Below are positions 46,268-56,352 of a stretch of 64,000 bases of DNA, piece after piece. Each line of letters opens with the position of its first letter. Within the stretch, counting starts at the first letter, position 1. This DNA is from Acinetobacter sp. B51(2017) (GTDB taxonomy: Bacteria > Pseudomonadota > Gammaproteobacteria > Pseudomonadales > Moraxellaceae), in assembly GCF_003711395.1 (NCBI RefSeq), contig NZ_PJRJ01000010.1, forward strand, positions 1-64,000. Direction: 5' to 3'. A program made the translations under genes and the position numbers. The notes under the pieces were generated by a model, which was given only the letters and a program-made list of their open reading frames with translations, was not told the DNA's origin and made no database searches.

Positions 46268-46983
46268 TATGGCGTCTCCCCTGTTGCTGTTGCAGCTGCA
46301 TTCTGCTCGTCTGGATTTACCCCGATATAACGATAGGTTTTCGCGTTAACCTTATAGGTCACTACAGGTACTTCCGCACGTTTTTCTTTGCTTTCTAATG
46401 CTGAAATTTCAAAATCGTGTAAGGTGACAATCCGTGGTAATGCCGCAATTCCGCTCACAAATGAACCAAAGGCATGGTAATCACCCGTCGCTTCAATCGC
46501 AATTGGCTGCTCAATAAAGAACTCTTGCTTAATTTCATTTTCTAGACGGATATTTTTAAATTTCAGTCCAGCATTCACCCCAGTGATGTTGATATCTTCT
46601 ACTAAACCAGGAATTTCAGTTTCTTTAGGTAATTGTTCTAACTGTTGGTTAAAGTTAGCTTGCATATCCATCAGTTGTGCTTGATATTGCTGTAAGTTAC
46701 GCAGTTTAGAATCTTTGTCACGAAACTCATTCAGTAGCTGTGCTTCTTGAGCACGAGCGGCTTCAATGGCATCTAATTTTGGCTTAATCGCCAAGAAATA
46801 ACCAATCGCAGCAATCACCAGCAGTAAAAATAACCAACACGTAAGTTTGACAGAAACTGGCCAACCACCATAGTTATTGGTGTCTAAAGTATTAAATTGC
46901 TGAAAGAATTTTTCTAGCGTCATTTTCTTTTTGGGGTTATGCGCTACATCTTGACTTAATTCATCCAATTCTTCACGACTCAT
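46267..46983 (-). CDS. pilO: Pilus assembly protein PilO
   Basis: 238 residues: a short cytoplasmic N-terminus, one transmembrane helix (LTCWLFLLLVIAAIGYFLAI, about 48-67), a coiled coil, and a periplasmic ferredoxin-like domain (VEDINITGVNAGLKFKNIRL). It pairs with PilN in the alignment complex. Start and stop overlap its neighbours by one base each. Confidence 0.94.
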   Translation of the reverse strand: MSREELDELSQDVAHNPKKKMTLEKFFQQFNTLDTNNYGGWPVSVKLTCWLFLLLVIAAIGYFLAIKPKLDAIEAARAQEAQLLNEFRDKDSKLRNLQQYQAQLMDMQANFNQQLEQLPKETEIPGLVEDINITGVNAGLKFKNIRLENEIKQEFFIEQPIAIEATGDYHAFGSFVSGIAALPRIVTLHDFEISALESKEKRAEVPVVTYKVNAKTYRYIGVNPDEQNAAATATGETP

Positions 46984-47633
46984 TATGGTGCCCCCGTTAC
47001 GCTAAGATCGGCTTCACTTGCGGCTATCTCATCTAGATCTGCCACAATATCCATTTTGATTTCATCAAGATCGGCAGTCACAACAAATGAGCCATAGCTG
47101 TCTTCACGACGCGGCACAAGTGAGCTAGCTGGTTGTTGTTTATTTTCTTCAACGGCCAAGAAAGAGTTCATAAAAGCATTACGATACCAAGCCGATGCTT
47201 CTAGACCGCGTAGTAAATCTGCTACGGTATTTGGACTATCTGCACGCCCTTCGATGGTAAATTTATCGCCTTGACGCACAAACTTGGTGATATACATATT
47301 GCCTGGTGTGACACGTACCAACTCATCCACCAAACGTACAGCCACAGGACGTTGACCTTGTAAACCTTGAATCAACTTCATACGCTCGACAATCGCATCA
47401 CGCTGCTCTTGTAGACCTTCTAATGATTTCAGCTGCACATCTAGATTTTGGTTAGTACTCATCACCAATTGATTGGCTTGATTTTGATCTTCTAAACGAC
47501 CATCAAAATACATCCAAGTACCCACAACTCCAAGTACCCCAAGTAAAGCCACCCCAATAGAAACGGCAATAAATTCTTTTTTACGTTTTTCTCTTAGCTC
47601 ATCACGCCAAGGGAGTAAGTTAATTCTTGCCAT
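46983..47633 (-). CDS. pilN: Pilus assembly protein PilN
   Basis: 216 residues beginning MARINLLPWRDELREKRKKE, which carries the INLLPWR motif that inserts into a PilM groove. One transmembrane helix (EFIAVSIGVALLGVLGVVGTW) leads to a coiled coil and a periplasmic ferredoxin-like domain. It forms a heterodimer with PilO. It overlaps pilM and pilO by one base. Confidence 0.95.
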   Translation of the reverse strand: MARINLLPWRDELREKRKKEFIAVSIGVALLGVLGVVGTWMYFDGRLEDQNQANQLVMSTNQNLDVQLKSLEGLQEQRDAIVERMKLIQGLQGQRPVAVRLVDELVRVTPGNMYITKFVRQGDKFTIEGRADSPNTVADLLRGLEASAWYRNAFMNSFLAVEENKQQPASSLVPRREDSYGSFVVTADLDEIKMDIVADLDEIAASEADLSVTGAP

Positions 47634-48691
47634 TAATCAAAACTCCGCATTGCTAGGCCACAGGCCACCATCAGTGAAGACGCATCTTTTTCAATTTTTT
47701 GTACATCAACTTTGCTTGAAAAGCCCATTTGCAAGAATGGATTTGCAACTGTGACACGGTAACCGAGCTTTTGCTGAATGAGTTTAGCAAGACCGGTAAT
47801 ATTGGCATTACCCCCTGCTAACAAAATATGATCGATTTCATTAAATTGTGACGATGAGAAAAAGAATTGCAAAGAACGTGCCGCTTGTTGAACCACAGCA
47901 ACTAAATAAGGTTCTAAAACTTCTGCTTCATAATCATCTGGTAAACTTTGAATTTTTTTAGCGCGACCGGCTTCTTCAAAAGATAAACCATAACGGTTTT
48001 GAATATCTTGAGTGAGTTGCTTACCCCCAAAAACCTGCTCACGGGTGTAAATCACTTTACCGTTTTGCATTACAGATAATGTGGTCATGGTATGACCAAT
48101 ATCTAAAATCGCAACAGTATGTACACCTACAGGTAAGGTATCAGCAAACACTTCATACGCATTTTCAATGGCAAAGCTTTCTACGTCGGCAATTTTGGGG
48201 GTCAGGCCGGCAAGCTCTAAGACTTCAGAACGAAGGCTGATATTTTCCAAACGTGTGGCCACCAATAATACTTTAACGCGGTGGGGATTGGCTAAACGAT
48301 CAGGCAATACTTCAAAATCAAGACTAACTTCATCTAATGGGAACGGAATATATTGCTCGGCATCCATTCGAATTTGCACTTCACGTTCGTCATCATTCAT
48401 ATCTGCATCCATTTCGATGACTTTAGAAATCACCATAGATGTAGGTACAGCAAAGGCTGCATGATCACTACGTGGATCGGCAAAATTGATCGCACGCTCT
48501 AAAGCATCTGCGACTGCTTCGACATTTAAAATATTTTTTTCAACTACACTGCCATCTGGTAAGGGTACAAGAGCATAGCTCTCGACATGGTACTTACCAT
48601 TTTTTACAGCGAGTTCTAAAACTTTAACAGAAGTAGAACTAATATCTACACCTATTAACCCCTTATTTGGTTTACGATATAACCTGAGCAC
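47633..48691 (-). CDS. pilM: Pilus assembly ATPase-like protein PilM
   Basis: 352 residues of the actin-like (FtsA) fold, cytoplasmic: LIGVDISSTSVKVLELAV at the start (phosphate-1), AILDIGHTMTTLSVMQNG (phosphate-2), DHILLAGGNANITGLAK (adenosine). It binds nucleotide and the PilN N-terminus on the cytoplasmic face. First gene of pilMNOPQ, divergent from the PBP1A gene with about 165 bases between, an arrangement shared with Pseudomonas. Confidence 0.95.
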   Translation of the reverse strand: MLRLYRKPNKGLIGVDISSTSVKVLELAVKNGKYHVESYALVPLPDGSVVEKNILNVEAVADALERAINFADPRSDHAAFAVPTSMVISKVIEMDADMNDDEREVQIRMDAEQYIPFPLDEVSLDFEVLPDRLANPHRVKVLLVATRLENISLRSEVLELAGLTPKIADVESFAIENAYEVFADTLPVGVHTVAILDIGHTMTTLSVMQNGKVIYTREQVFGGKQLTQDIQNRYGLSFEEAGRAKKIQSLPDDYEAEVLEPYLVAVVQQAARSLQFFFSSSQFNEIDHILLAGGNANITGLAKLIQQKLGYRVTVANPFLQMGFSSKVDVQKIEKDASSLMVACGLAMRSFD

Positions 48692-48855
48692 AATTCAGTC
48701 CTATTATTTTTTTATCCCCAAAAAACAAAACCCACTAATCGGTCAAGGTCTATAATTTTATACGGATACAATAACTCATCTAACAATCCGTAAGTGTAAA
48801 GGCTATACTGACGACCAATTAGTTTGCCATTAGCTCTTATTAAAACTTACTTGTT

Positions 48856-51423
48856 ATGAAAAAGCTATCTTGTTCAGGCCGTGTACATCCATTTTTTTTG
48901 AGCATAATTATAATTTTAGTCTCAATACCGATGGGTTTTTATGGCATGTACCTCTATATCGCCCCATCCTTACCGGATATGTCGACGCTGAAAAAAGCGC
49001 CTTTGCTTAAGCCTTTACAAGTTTATAGCTCAGATAACCAATTGATTGCCGAATATGGTGGCAAACTTTCGGTGCCGGTTGCTTATAACCAAATTCCACA
49101 GACCTTTGTCCATGCTTTTTTAGCAGCCGAAGACTCATCTTTCTTTGACCATAGCGGTATTAGCTTTAAAGGCTTAGGTCGTGCAGTTACAGAAAGTGTG
49201 ACAGGCTCAGATGTGCAAACAGGCGGTTCAACCATCACCATGCAGGTGGCTAAAAACTACTATTTAAGTCCAGAGCGTACCTTAAAACGTAAGCTAACCG
49301 AAGTGTTTTTGGCACGCAAAATTGAACAAACTTTATCTAAAGAAGAAATTATGACTTTATACGTCAATAAAATTTTCTTGGGTAAAAATGCGTATGGTAT
49401 CGCGGCGGCTGCACGTATTTATTATAACAAGAGTTTAAATGAGCTATCTGTCGCACAAATGGCAATGATTGCAGGTTTACCCAAAGCTCCTTCTAAATAC
49501 AACCCAATCGCCAATCCTGAACGTGCTTTAGAGCGTCGTAACTGGATTCTGGGACGTATGTTGCAGCTGGGCTATATTAACCAAACGCAATATCAAACTG
49601 CCATTGCTGAACCCTTAAATTTAGATAGCCCTGATCGTAGTATTAGCAACCGATTTCCCTATGTAGGGGAAATGGTGCGTAGCGAATTGGTAGAAAAATT
49701 TGGCGAGCAAGCCATTGATTCAGGTTATAAAGTCTATACGACTATTAATAGTGAACGTCAGGCGTATGCCGAACAAGCAGTACGTGATGGCTTAGAAGAT
49801 TATGACCGTCGTCATGGCTGGCGCGGTGCTGAAGCACACGATAAACCGTTAAAAGACTTTATGGCTTATGCCAATACTTACCCTGCGCAAGTGGTTAAGG
49901 TCGGCAGCAGCTCGTTTGACGCCTTGATGCAAGATGGTTCAACTGTGACTGTGCCTTGGTCAGGTATGTCATGGGCGCGTCCCTATCGTAATGCCAATAG
50001 TGTAGGTGCTGCGCCGAGTCGGGCTTCGCAAATTGTTAAAGTCAAAGATATTGTGCGTTTACGCCCCAATGCCGAAAAAACCACTTGGGCTTTAGTACAA
50101 ATCCCCAAAGTTCAGGGTCAACTCATTGCTTTAAATCCGAATAGTGGCGCTTTAGAGGCTGTGGTGGGCGGATATAACTTTTATCACTCTAAGTTTAACC
50201 GTGCCATCCAAGGTTGGCGGCAACCAGGTTCTACCATCAAGCCTTTTGTTTACGCTTTGGCTTTAGAACGCGGTATGACGCCGCATAGCATAGTCAATGA
50301 TGCACCAATTACCATTGGTAAGTGGAGTCCTAAAAACTCTGATGGGCGCTACTTAGGCATGATTCCACTGCGCCGTGCTTTGTATTTATCACGCAATACG
50401 GTATCGGTACGTTTATTACAAAGTGTTGGGGTTGAGCGGGCGCGCCAGTTATTTATGGACTTTGGTTTACAAGAAGATCAAATTCCGCGTAACTACACCA
50501 TTGCCCTAGGAACCCCCCAAGTATTGCCTGTACAAATGGCAACGGGTTATGCCACCTTTGCCAATGGCGGCTACCGTGTTCAACCTTATTTTATTGAACG
50601 TATTGAAGATGCCTATGGCAAAGTGATTTATAAAGCTAATCCTGAATACGCTTGTATCCAATGTATTCACCAAAAACCGCAAGCTCCTGAAACTGATGTC
50701 AAACAACTGTCAGCCGACGATGCTGCATTCTTAGAGGCTGCATCAGAAGCCAAAGCAGCTTCAGAAGCTGCTGCATCAGAGGCGAGCACTGCCACAGCAC
50801 CTGCTGCCAAAACAGATACCACTGAATATCGTCAAGCACAGCGAATTTTAAAATCCAGCTCAGCCTATGACATGGCGAATATTTTGCGTGATGTGATTCA
50901 TCATGGTACAGGTCGTGCTGCGTTAAAAATTGGTCGTAATGACCTAGGAGGTAAAACAGGTACCACCAATGATGCCAAAGATGCATGGTTTGCAGGCTTT
51001 AATGGTAAATTAGTGACGATTACTTGGGTTGGTTTTGACCAACCTACCAGCTTAGGTCGTCGTGAGTATGGTGGCGTTGCAGCTTTACCTATTTGGAGTG
51101 ACTTTATGGCCAAGTCTTTAAAAGACACGCCTTCAGCATGGGTAAGCTTAGACAGTAAAGCCAACGCACCAGAAGCACGTAATTCAACTGAGCCTACACA
51201 GGTCGAAGATCAAAAAGCCAACCGTGCAGCCCCACCACTGGCACGGCCTATTTATCGTCCACCACCAGTCACACCTAAACGCAGCGTCGAAAACGACTTT
51301 GCAGATTTACCGGGTGAAACTGCATTGCAACCTGTGCATAAAGCACCACCACCCATGCAGAGTGCGCCAAAACGTGAAGCGCCAAGCGATAGTTTAGAAA
51401 AATTAATTCGCGAAGTTGAATAA
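48856..51423 (+). CDS. ponA: Penicillin-binding protein 1A
   Basis: 855 residues (also called mrcA). A transmembrane anchor near the N-terminus (PFFLSIIIILVSIPMGFYG-like region), then a GT51 glycosyltransferase domain with EDSSFFDHSG (about 92-101) and GGSTITMQVAKN. The OB-like linker is followed by the transpeptidase with SxxK in QPGSTIKPF (about 459), SxN in LSRNTVS (about 514), and KTG in GGKTGTTND (about 698). A low-complexity Ala/Ser/Glu insert interrupts the transpeptidase region (about 616-656). The Pro-rich C-terminal tail is periplasmic. It polymerises and crosslinks peptidoglycan. Confidence 0.95.
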   Translation: MKKLSCSGRVHPFFLSIIIILVSIPMGFYGMYLYIAPSLPDMSTLKKAPLLKPLQVYSSDNQLIAEYGGKLSVPVAYNQIPQTFVHAFLAAEDSSFFDHSGISFKGLGRAVTESVTGSDVQTGGSTITMQVAKNYYLSPERTLKRKLTEVFLARKIEQTLSKEEIMTLYVNKIFLGKNAYGIAAAARIYYNKSLNELSVAQMAMIAGLPKAPSKYNPIANPERALERRNWILGRMLQLGYINQTQYQTAIAEPLNLDSPDRSISNRFPYVGEMVRSELVEKFGEQAIDSGYKVYTTINSERQAYAEQAVRDGLEDYDRRHGWRGAEAHDKPLKDFMAYANTYPAQVVKVGSSSFDALMQDGSTVTVPWSGMSWARPYRNANSVGAAPSRASQIVKVKDIVRLRPNAEKTTWALVQIPKVQGQLIALNPNSGALEAVVGGYNFYHSKFNRAIQGWRQPGSTIKPFVYALALERGMTPHSIVNDAPITIGKWSPKNSDGRYLGMIPLRRALYLSRNTVSVRLLQSVGVERARQLFMDFGLQEDQIPRNYTIALGTPQVLPVQMATGYATFANGGYRVQPYFIERIEDAYGKVIYKANPEYACIQCIHQKPQAPETDVKQLSADDAAFLEAASEAKAASEAAASEASTATAPAAKTDTTEYRQAQRILKSSSAYDMANILRDVIHHGTGRAALKIGRNDLGGKTGTTNDAKDAWFAGFNGKLVTITWVGFDQPTSLGRREYGGVAALPIWSDFMAKSLKDTPSAWVSLDSKANAPEARNSTEPTQVEDQKANRAAPPLARPIYRPPPVTPKRSVENDFADLPGETALQPVHKAPPPMQSAPKREAPSDSLEKLIREVE

Positions 51424-51425
51424 TA

Positions 51426-51450
51426 AAAAAGCCCGCAATTGCGGGCTTTT
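51426..51450. terminator. Bidirectional terminator between PBP1A and the rlmA-like gene
   Basis: Stem AAAAGCCCGCAA / TTGCGGGCTTTT with almost no loop, between the convergent stops at 51423 and 51452. Confidence 0.88.
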
Positions 51451-51451
51451 G

Positions 51452-52255
51452 TTATTTCTTCTTAAATAAATAAATTTGGAACTGAGCATTTAATTCAAGA
51501 CTTTCATTGGCTTCTAAAGCCTGACGACGCTCGGGTTTAGCCTTATAGGCATACGGGGTCATCGCAATTAGATTTTTTAAGTCACTTTGTTTGAGCTGCA
51601 TAGGTGCATTAATCACAATGTCTTCAACCAATTCAAAAGCATCTTGTAACTGCTCGACAAACTTAGCTGAATCATGTGCTTTAACTTCTTCAAATAAAGC
51701 TTCACGCATGGCATATAAATGCTGTGCGGCAGGAGTCACTACCATTAAATACCCCTGATCTTTTAAGACACGTAAAATCTCTTGCTTAGGAATCGGGCTA
51801 AATAAACTGGTACATACGTCAATTGAGGCATCTAAAACAGGTAAAGTTGCGCCTGTGCCCACCACCCAAGTGACCTCTTTATTGAGTTTGGCGGCCACTT
51901 GTACTGCATTTTTAGCAATATCAACACCCACGCACTGTAACACTTCGGCTTGCATAGCATTGGTGTAATAACCTTCACCACAACCAATATCAAGTAAATT
52001 TTCGATGCGTAATTCAGCAATTTTTTGCACCACTGCTTGCTGTAACGCAGCGTAATGCCCTGCACTTAAAAAAGCACGACGTGCTTGTACCGACTCAGGC
52101 GTATCACCTGGATTCTTACTATGTTTATGCTGCACCACATGTAAATTGACATAGCCCTGTTTAGCCAAGTCATAACTATGACGATTTACACAGTGCCATG
52201 TTTTTTCTGTAAGACTCAGTTTTTCCCGACATACAGGGCACATGAGTAGGTTCAT
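51452..52255 (-). CDS. rlmA: RlmA-type 23S rRNA methyltransferase
   Basis: 267 residues from the ATG at 52255 (GGAG 6-7 bases upstream; another ATG lies one codon earlier and is nearly as good). An N-terminal zinc knuckle (CPVC, Cys6 and Cys9, then Cys22 and His26 in HCVNRHS) and a class I SAM fold (LLDIGCGEGYYTNAM) make the RlmA plan, which methylates a guanine in the helix-35 region of 23S rRNA (G745 in E. coli). The KHSKNPGDTPE stretch is also RlmA-like. Cytoplasmic. Position: downstream of mraY but behind a terminator. Confidence 0.88.
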   Translation of the reverse strand: MNLLMCPVCREKLSLTEKTWHCVNRHSYDLAKQGYVNLHVVQHKHSKNPGDTPESVQARRAFLSAGHYAALQQAVVQKIAELRIENLLDIGCGEGYYTNAMQAEVLQCVGVDIAKNAVQVAAKLNKEVTWVVGTGATLPVLDASIDVCTSLFSPIPKQEILRVLKDQGYLMVVTPAAQHLYAMREALFEEVKAHDSAKFVEQLQDAFELVEDIVINAPMQLKQSDLKNLIAMTPYAYKAKPERRQALEANESLELNAQFQIYLFKKK

Positions 52256-52271
52256 CATTTTCTCCAAAAAC

Positions 52272-52302
52272 AAAAAAAGCCGGCAAATGCCGACTTTCTT
52301 TT
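52272..52302 (-). terminator. Terminator after mraY, end of the division/cell-wall cluster
   Basis: Stem AAAGCCGGCA / TGCCGACTTT (one G-T or mismatch pair) with loop AA, followed on the minus strand by seven T, 12 bases beyond the mraY stop. It closes the rsmH-to-mraY transcript. Confidence 0.75.
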
Positions 52303-52313
52303 TTACGATTTGC

Positions 52314-53432
52314 TTAACGCAATTTTAAAGTCATTAGACCTAAAACTACTAGCATAATTGTGATAATCCAGAAACGAATCACCACTTGCGTTTCACGCCA
52401 GCCTTTTTTCTCATAGTGATGATGCAATGGTGCCATTAAGAACACACGTTTATTACGCATACGTAATGAACCAATTTGTAAGAATACCGAAATGGCTTCT
52501 ACTACAAATACACCGCCCATAATCGCAAAGACGATTTCTTGACGTACCATGACTGCAATGGTACCTAGCATCGCACCTAAAGATAATGCACCCACATCCC
52601 CCATAAATACTTGCGCAGGATGCGCGTTGTACCAAAGAAAAGCGAGGCCCGCACCAATCATTGCCGCACAAATCACCACCAATTCAGATGAATATTTCAC
52701 ATAAGGAATATGTAAATACGTGGCAAAACGTACATCACCAGCCAGATAAGCAAATACGCCTAAACCTGCTGCCACCAAGACAATTGGCATAATCGCCAAA
52801 CCATCTAAGCCATCAGTTAGGTTGACTGCATTAGATGCACCGTTAATCACCAAATAAGTAAAGATAATAAAACCAATACCCAGTGGGATAATCGACAATG
52901 GAATCGAAATTTCTTTAAAGAATGGAATCAAAACATCCAACATAGACGCTGTTTGCGCCGCAGTCGGTTGTAGCGTTGCGATGTAATACAATGCAATACC
53001 TGCACCTATTGAACCGACAGAAGTCCAAAAGAATTTCTTACGCGCAGGTAAGCCAGCATTGTCTTTATAACGGATTTTAATCCAGTCATCCGCCCAGCCC
53101 ACAGCACCAAAGATCACCATTACCGCCAGTACAATCCAAACATAAGGGTTGCTTAAATCTGCCCAAAGTAAGGTTGAAATACCAATAGACAATAAGATCA
53201 GTAAACCACCCATGGTTGGGGTGCCCATTTTTTTGGCATGCCCTTCAGGTGCATAGCTACTCACTGCCTGACCATATTTTAAGGCTTGTAACTTACGGAT
53301 CATATAAGGGCCGAGCGCAAGGCCAATCCCAAGTGCAGTGAGGACACTTAATAGTGCACGTAGCGTTAGATAACGTACTACACCAAACGAGTCATGATAA
53401 CTCGCTAAGTGTTCGAACAACCAGAGTAGCAT
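52314..53432 (-). CDS. mraY: Phospho-N-acetylmuramoyl-pentapeptide-transferase MraY
   Basis: 372 residues, about ten transmembrane helices. It attaches UDP-MurNAc-pentapeptide to undecaprenyl phosphate, forming lipid I. Catalytic Asp motifs: [18 protein letters not shown] (about 115-130), [11 protein letters not shown] (about 200), and the C-terminal [13 protein letters not shown] with the HHH motif. The helix bundle is fully of the family length. Its start is one base after the murF stop. In Acinetobacter the cluster ends here, with murD and later genes elsewhere. Confidence 0.96.
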   Translation of the reverse strand: MLLWLFEHLASYHDSFGVVRYLTLRALLSVLTALGIGLALGPYMIRKLQALKYGQAVSSYAPEGHAKKMGTPTMGGLLILLSIGISTLLWADLSNPYVWIVLAVMVIFGAVGWADDWIKIRYKDNAGLPARKKFFWTSVGSIGAGIALYYIATLQPTAAQTASMLDVLIPFFKEISIPLSIIPLGIGFIIFTYLVINGASNAVNLTDGLDGLAIMPIVLVAAGLGVFAYLAGDVRFATYLHIPYVKYSSELVVICAAMIGAGLAFLWYNAHPAQVFMGDVGALSLGAMLGTIAVMVRQEIVFAIMGGVFVVEAISVFLQIGSLRMRNKRVFLMAPLHHHYEKKGWRETQVVIRFWIITIMLVVLGLMTLKLR

Positions 53433-54842
53433 TTACAGTTTCTCCATCAATTGCGCCATCAACGTTTCCATATGGGTATAACGAGAACCTTTAAACAGGA
53501 AACTCATGGATTGCGTTTGATGTGTTTCGACTAGACTAATTAAAAGAGGTAAGGCTTGTTCTTGAGTTAAGAAGGCCTGCATTTTTTTACCATATTGGGT
53601 GCTGCGCGCCCCTTCTTGTGCTGCAGGGGCAAATTCACCCACTGCCACGACAAAATTTAAGCCTTTGACTGAGACTAAATCACGACCCAGTTTATAGTGC
53701 TCAATCGCAGCGGCTGCGCCTAATTCACCAATGTCACCAATCACCATCACGCGAATGCCCTCTTGCTTGGCGAGCACTTCAGCAGCAGCACGCATTGAGC
53801 TTGGGTTAGCGTTGTAAGTATCATCAATAAATAAATAATTTTTATGTGGAATAAAGTTAAGACGCCCTTTGGCACCTTGGGCTTGCTCTAAACCTTGCAC
53901 GATATCTTGTAAATCAATGTCTAAAGCCAAAGCAAAAGCCACCGCTGCTAAAGCATTTTGTACGTTGTGCTCACCCGCGAAAGGTAACTGCACTCGGCTG
54001 GTAGCTTGGGGGGTGTTTAAGGTAAATGTGGTTTCTTGTGGCTGCAATTCAATGTCAGTGGCAAAAATATCGCCACCTTGACCAAAACTTAAGATTTTTT
54101 CATTCTGTATGGCAGTTTTAATTTGCGCAGTAAAGTCATCATCACTTGGGAAAATAGCTGTACCGTCTTTGGCAATGTGCGCATAAATTTCTGATTTTGC
54201 GCGACAAATACCATCACGACCACCAAATTCACCTAAATGTGCAGTCCCAATATTTAAGATGCCTGCCACATGTGGCTGCACTAAATTTGAGGTGTAATCA
54301 ATTTCGCCTTGATGATTAGCGCCCAATTCCATCACTGCATATTGATGCTCAGGGCGTAGCTCAAGCAACATCATCGGTACGCCTAAATCATTATTTAGAT
54401 TACCGCGAGTAATCAGCGTTGGCGCAAGACGCGATAAAATACTACCGAGCATTTCTTTGGTGGTGGTTTTACCACTACTTCCCGTTAAAGCAATCACTTT
54501 AAGTTGCGGATTATGCTGACGACGATAAGCACCCAAAGCACCTAAGGCCAAACGCGTATCACTCACCACCAATTGGCAAATATCAACCTCTACAGGATGA
54601 CTGACAATGGCAATTTGACAGCCTTTTTCCGCCACTTGTGCAACAAAGTCATGCGCATCAAAACGCTCACCTTTTAAAGCTAAAAAGGCATCCCCTGCCT
54701 CGGCATGGCGTGAGTCGGTTAAAATACGTTTAATCTCGCCTTGAGGCACTTGGTGATTATGCCAATGCCCTTGGGTGGCTGCGGCAAGTTGCTCGGCTGT
54801 CCACGGCTCTAAAGGCACGGTACTGGTGGTTGAGGTATGCAT
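53433..54842 (-). CDS. murF: UDP-MurNAc-tripeptide-D-Ala-D-Ala ligase MurF
   Basis: 469 residues. It adds D-Ala-D-Ala to UDP-MurNAc-tripeptide with ATP. The P-loop is LTGSSGKTTTKEML (about 118-131), followed by RGNLNNDLGVPMMLLEL and the central NIGTAHLGEFGG, then DDTYNANPSSMRAA (about 317) in the C-terminal domain. Cytoplasmic. It ends adjacent to mraY and begins 10 bases after murE. Confidence 0.96.
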   Translation of the reverse strand: MHTSTTSTVPLEPWTAEQLAAATQGHWHNHQVPQGEIKRILTDSRHAEAGDAFLALKGERFDAHDFVAQVAEKGCQIAIVSHPVEVDICQLVVSDTRLALGALGAYRRQHNPQLKVIALTGSSGKTTTKEMLGSILSRLAPTLITRGNLNNDLGVPMMLLELRPEHQYAVMELGANHQGEIDYTSNLVQPHVAGILNIGTAHLGEFGGRDGICRAKSEIYAHIAKDGTAIFPSDDDFTAQIKTAIQNEKILSFGQGGDIFATDIELQPQETTFTLNTPQATSRVQLPFAGEHNVQNALAAVAFALALDIDLQDIVQGLEQAQGAKGRLNFIPHKNYLFIDDTYNANPSSMRAAAEVLAKQEGIRVMVIGDIGELGAAAAIEHYKLGRDLVSVKGLNFVVAVGEFAPAAQEGARSTQYGKKMQAFLTQEQALPLLISLVETHQTQSMSFLFKGSRYTHMETLMAQLMEKL

Positions 54843-54851
54843 GTTATTTTC

Positions 54852-56345
54852 CTATTGTGCTGGATAGCCACGATTGACCTGATGAGGCATATTCAGCGCA
54901 GCTTGTACTTCAACAACGTCGTCAAACCAATGACGCACGCCATTAATTTCTTGATAATTTTCATGGCCTTTACCAGCAATCACCACAATATCGCCAGCTT
55001 TAGCATGTTGTACTGCAAATTTAATCGCCTCACGACGGTCATGAATTTCATGGACACGATGGCTGCTAAAGTCAATCCCAGCTTTCATGTCGGCAAAAAT
55101 TTGAGCAGGATCTTCAGTACGCGGGTTATCTGAGGTGAGCAAGGCGACATCCGCACCTTGTAATGCCGCTTGGGTCATTAGCGGACGTTTACCACGATCA
55201 CGGTCGCCACCACAGCCAAATACCGCCCATAAATCTTGCGATACATGACGTTTTAAGGTTTGTAACACTTGAATGAGGGCATCTGGAGTATGCGCATAAT
55301 CAACGACAAATAAGCGCTCGTCATCACGAATCACTTGCATACGCCCTGGTGCACCTTTGAGCTGTGGCGCTGTTGCAATTAAATCAGTTAATGCAAAACC
55401 AGCTTGCTCGGCAGACACCAAAACCGCAACTAAATTCTCGACGTTAAAGTGACCGAGTAATGGGCTTTGTACAAAAAATTCGCCTTGTGCAGTGAATAGT
55501 TTGAAGCTCGCGCCACTTAAGCTGTATTCAATATCTTGAACTTGGTAATCCGCCACTTGGGTGGTTGAATAAGTCAGGATTTTAGGTTGTGACGGATTAT
55601 TTTTTGCCGCTTGTAACATGATTGGCGCGTGTTCATCATCAATATTGATAATGGCGACTTTTAAGCTTTCAAAAGCAAATAACGCGGCTTTCGCTTCTGC
55701 ATAAGCTTCTAAAGTACCGTGATAATCCAAATGATCACGGCTTAAATTACTATAAGCGGCAATTTCAATATCACAGCCATTTAAACGACCTTGTTCTAAA
55801 CCATGTGAACTGGCTTCAATCGCAGCAAATTTAGCACCTTGCTGCGCATATTGATGCAAAGCAGTTTGCAGATGTAGGGCATCTAAAGTGGTATGCGAAG
55901 ATGCTTCTAGGTGGGGTAAAATCCCATTACCTGTAGTGCCCATCACCGCACATTGTTTGCCTTGCAACATTAAAAGCTCGGCTACTAAACGCGAAATAGT
56001 GGTTTTACCATTGGTACCAGTGACTGCCAAAATACGTGCCGCTGTGACAGGCTGCGTTGCTTGTAAATATTGTTTTTGCCACTTACCCATTAAATGACGT
56101 ACGTTTGCAATCACAAGGCTATTTTCTAAGCCTAAATCTGTCTCAGAAATAACAGCTAAAGCACCATTTTGTAGGGCACTTTGCGCAAATTGCAGGGTTT
56201 TTTCAGGTTGTGAAAAACTAGTCAGGGCAATAAAAATTTGCCCTGGCTGTACTTGACGACTATCTAGTTGAAAGCCCTGAAAGGATTGTGTCATCCAAGT
56301 TGCGCTTTGTTCGGTCGGATAAAGCTGTTGAAATGTAATTGACAT
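54852..56345 (-). CDS. murE: UDP-MurNAc-L-Ala-D-Glu:meso-diaminopimelate ligase MurE
   Basis: 497 residues. It adds meso-DAP to UDP-MurNAc-Ala-Glu. Key motifs: VTGTNGKTTISRLVA (about 110-124), ASSHGLEQGRL, NLSRDHLDYHGT, and SDNPRTEDP, whose DNPR sequence marks DAP (not lysine) specificity. GCGGDRDRGKRP and a C-terminal GKGHENYQE also fit. Cytoplasmic. It starts 8 bases after ftsI. Confidence 0.96.
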   Translation of the reverse strand: MSITFQQLYPTEQSATWMTQSFQGFQLDSRQVQPGQIFIALTSFSQPEKTLQFAQSALQNGALAVISETDLGLENSLVIANVRHLMGKWQKQYLQATQPVTAARILAVTGTNGKTTISRLVAELLMLQGKQCAVMGTTGNGILPHLEASSHTTLDALHLQTALHQYAQQGAKFAAIEASSHGLEQGRLNGCDIEIAAYSNLSRDHLDYHGTLEAYAEAKAALFAFESLKVAIINIDDEHAPIMLQAAKNNPSQPKILTYSTTQVADYQVQDIEYSLSGASFKLFTAQGEFFVQSPLLGHFNVENLVAVLVSAEQAGFALTDLIATAPQLKGAPGRMQVIRDDERLFVVDYAHTPDALIQVLQTLKRHVSQDLWAVFGCGGDRDRGKRPLMTQAALQGADVALLTSDNPRTEDPAQIFADMKAGIDFSSHRVHEIHDRREAIKFAVQHAKAGDIVVIAGKGHENYQEINGVRHWFDDVVEVQAALNMPHQVNRGYPAQ

Positions 56346-56352
56346 TGCTCAC

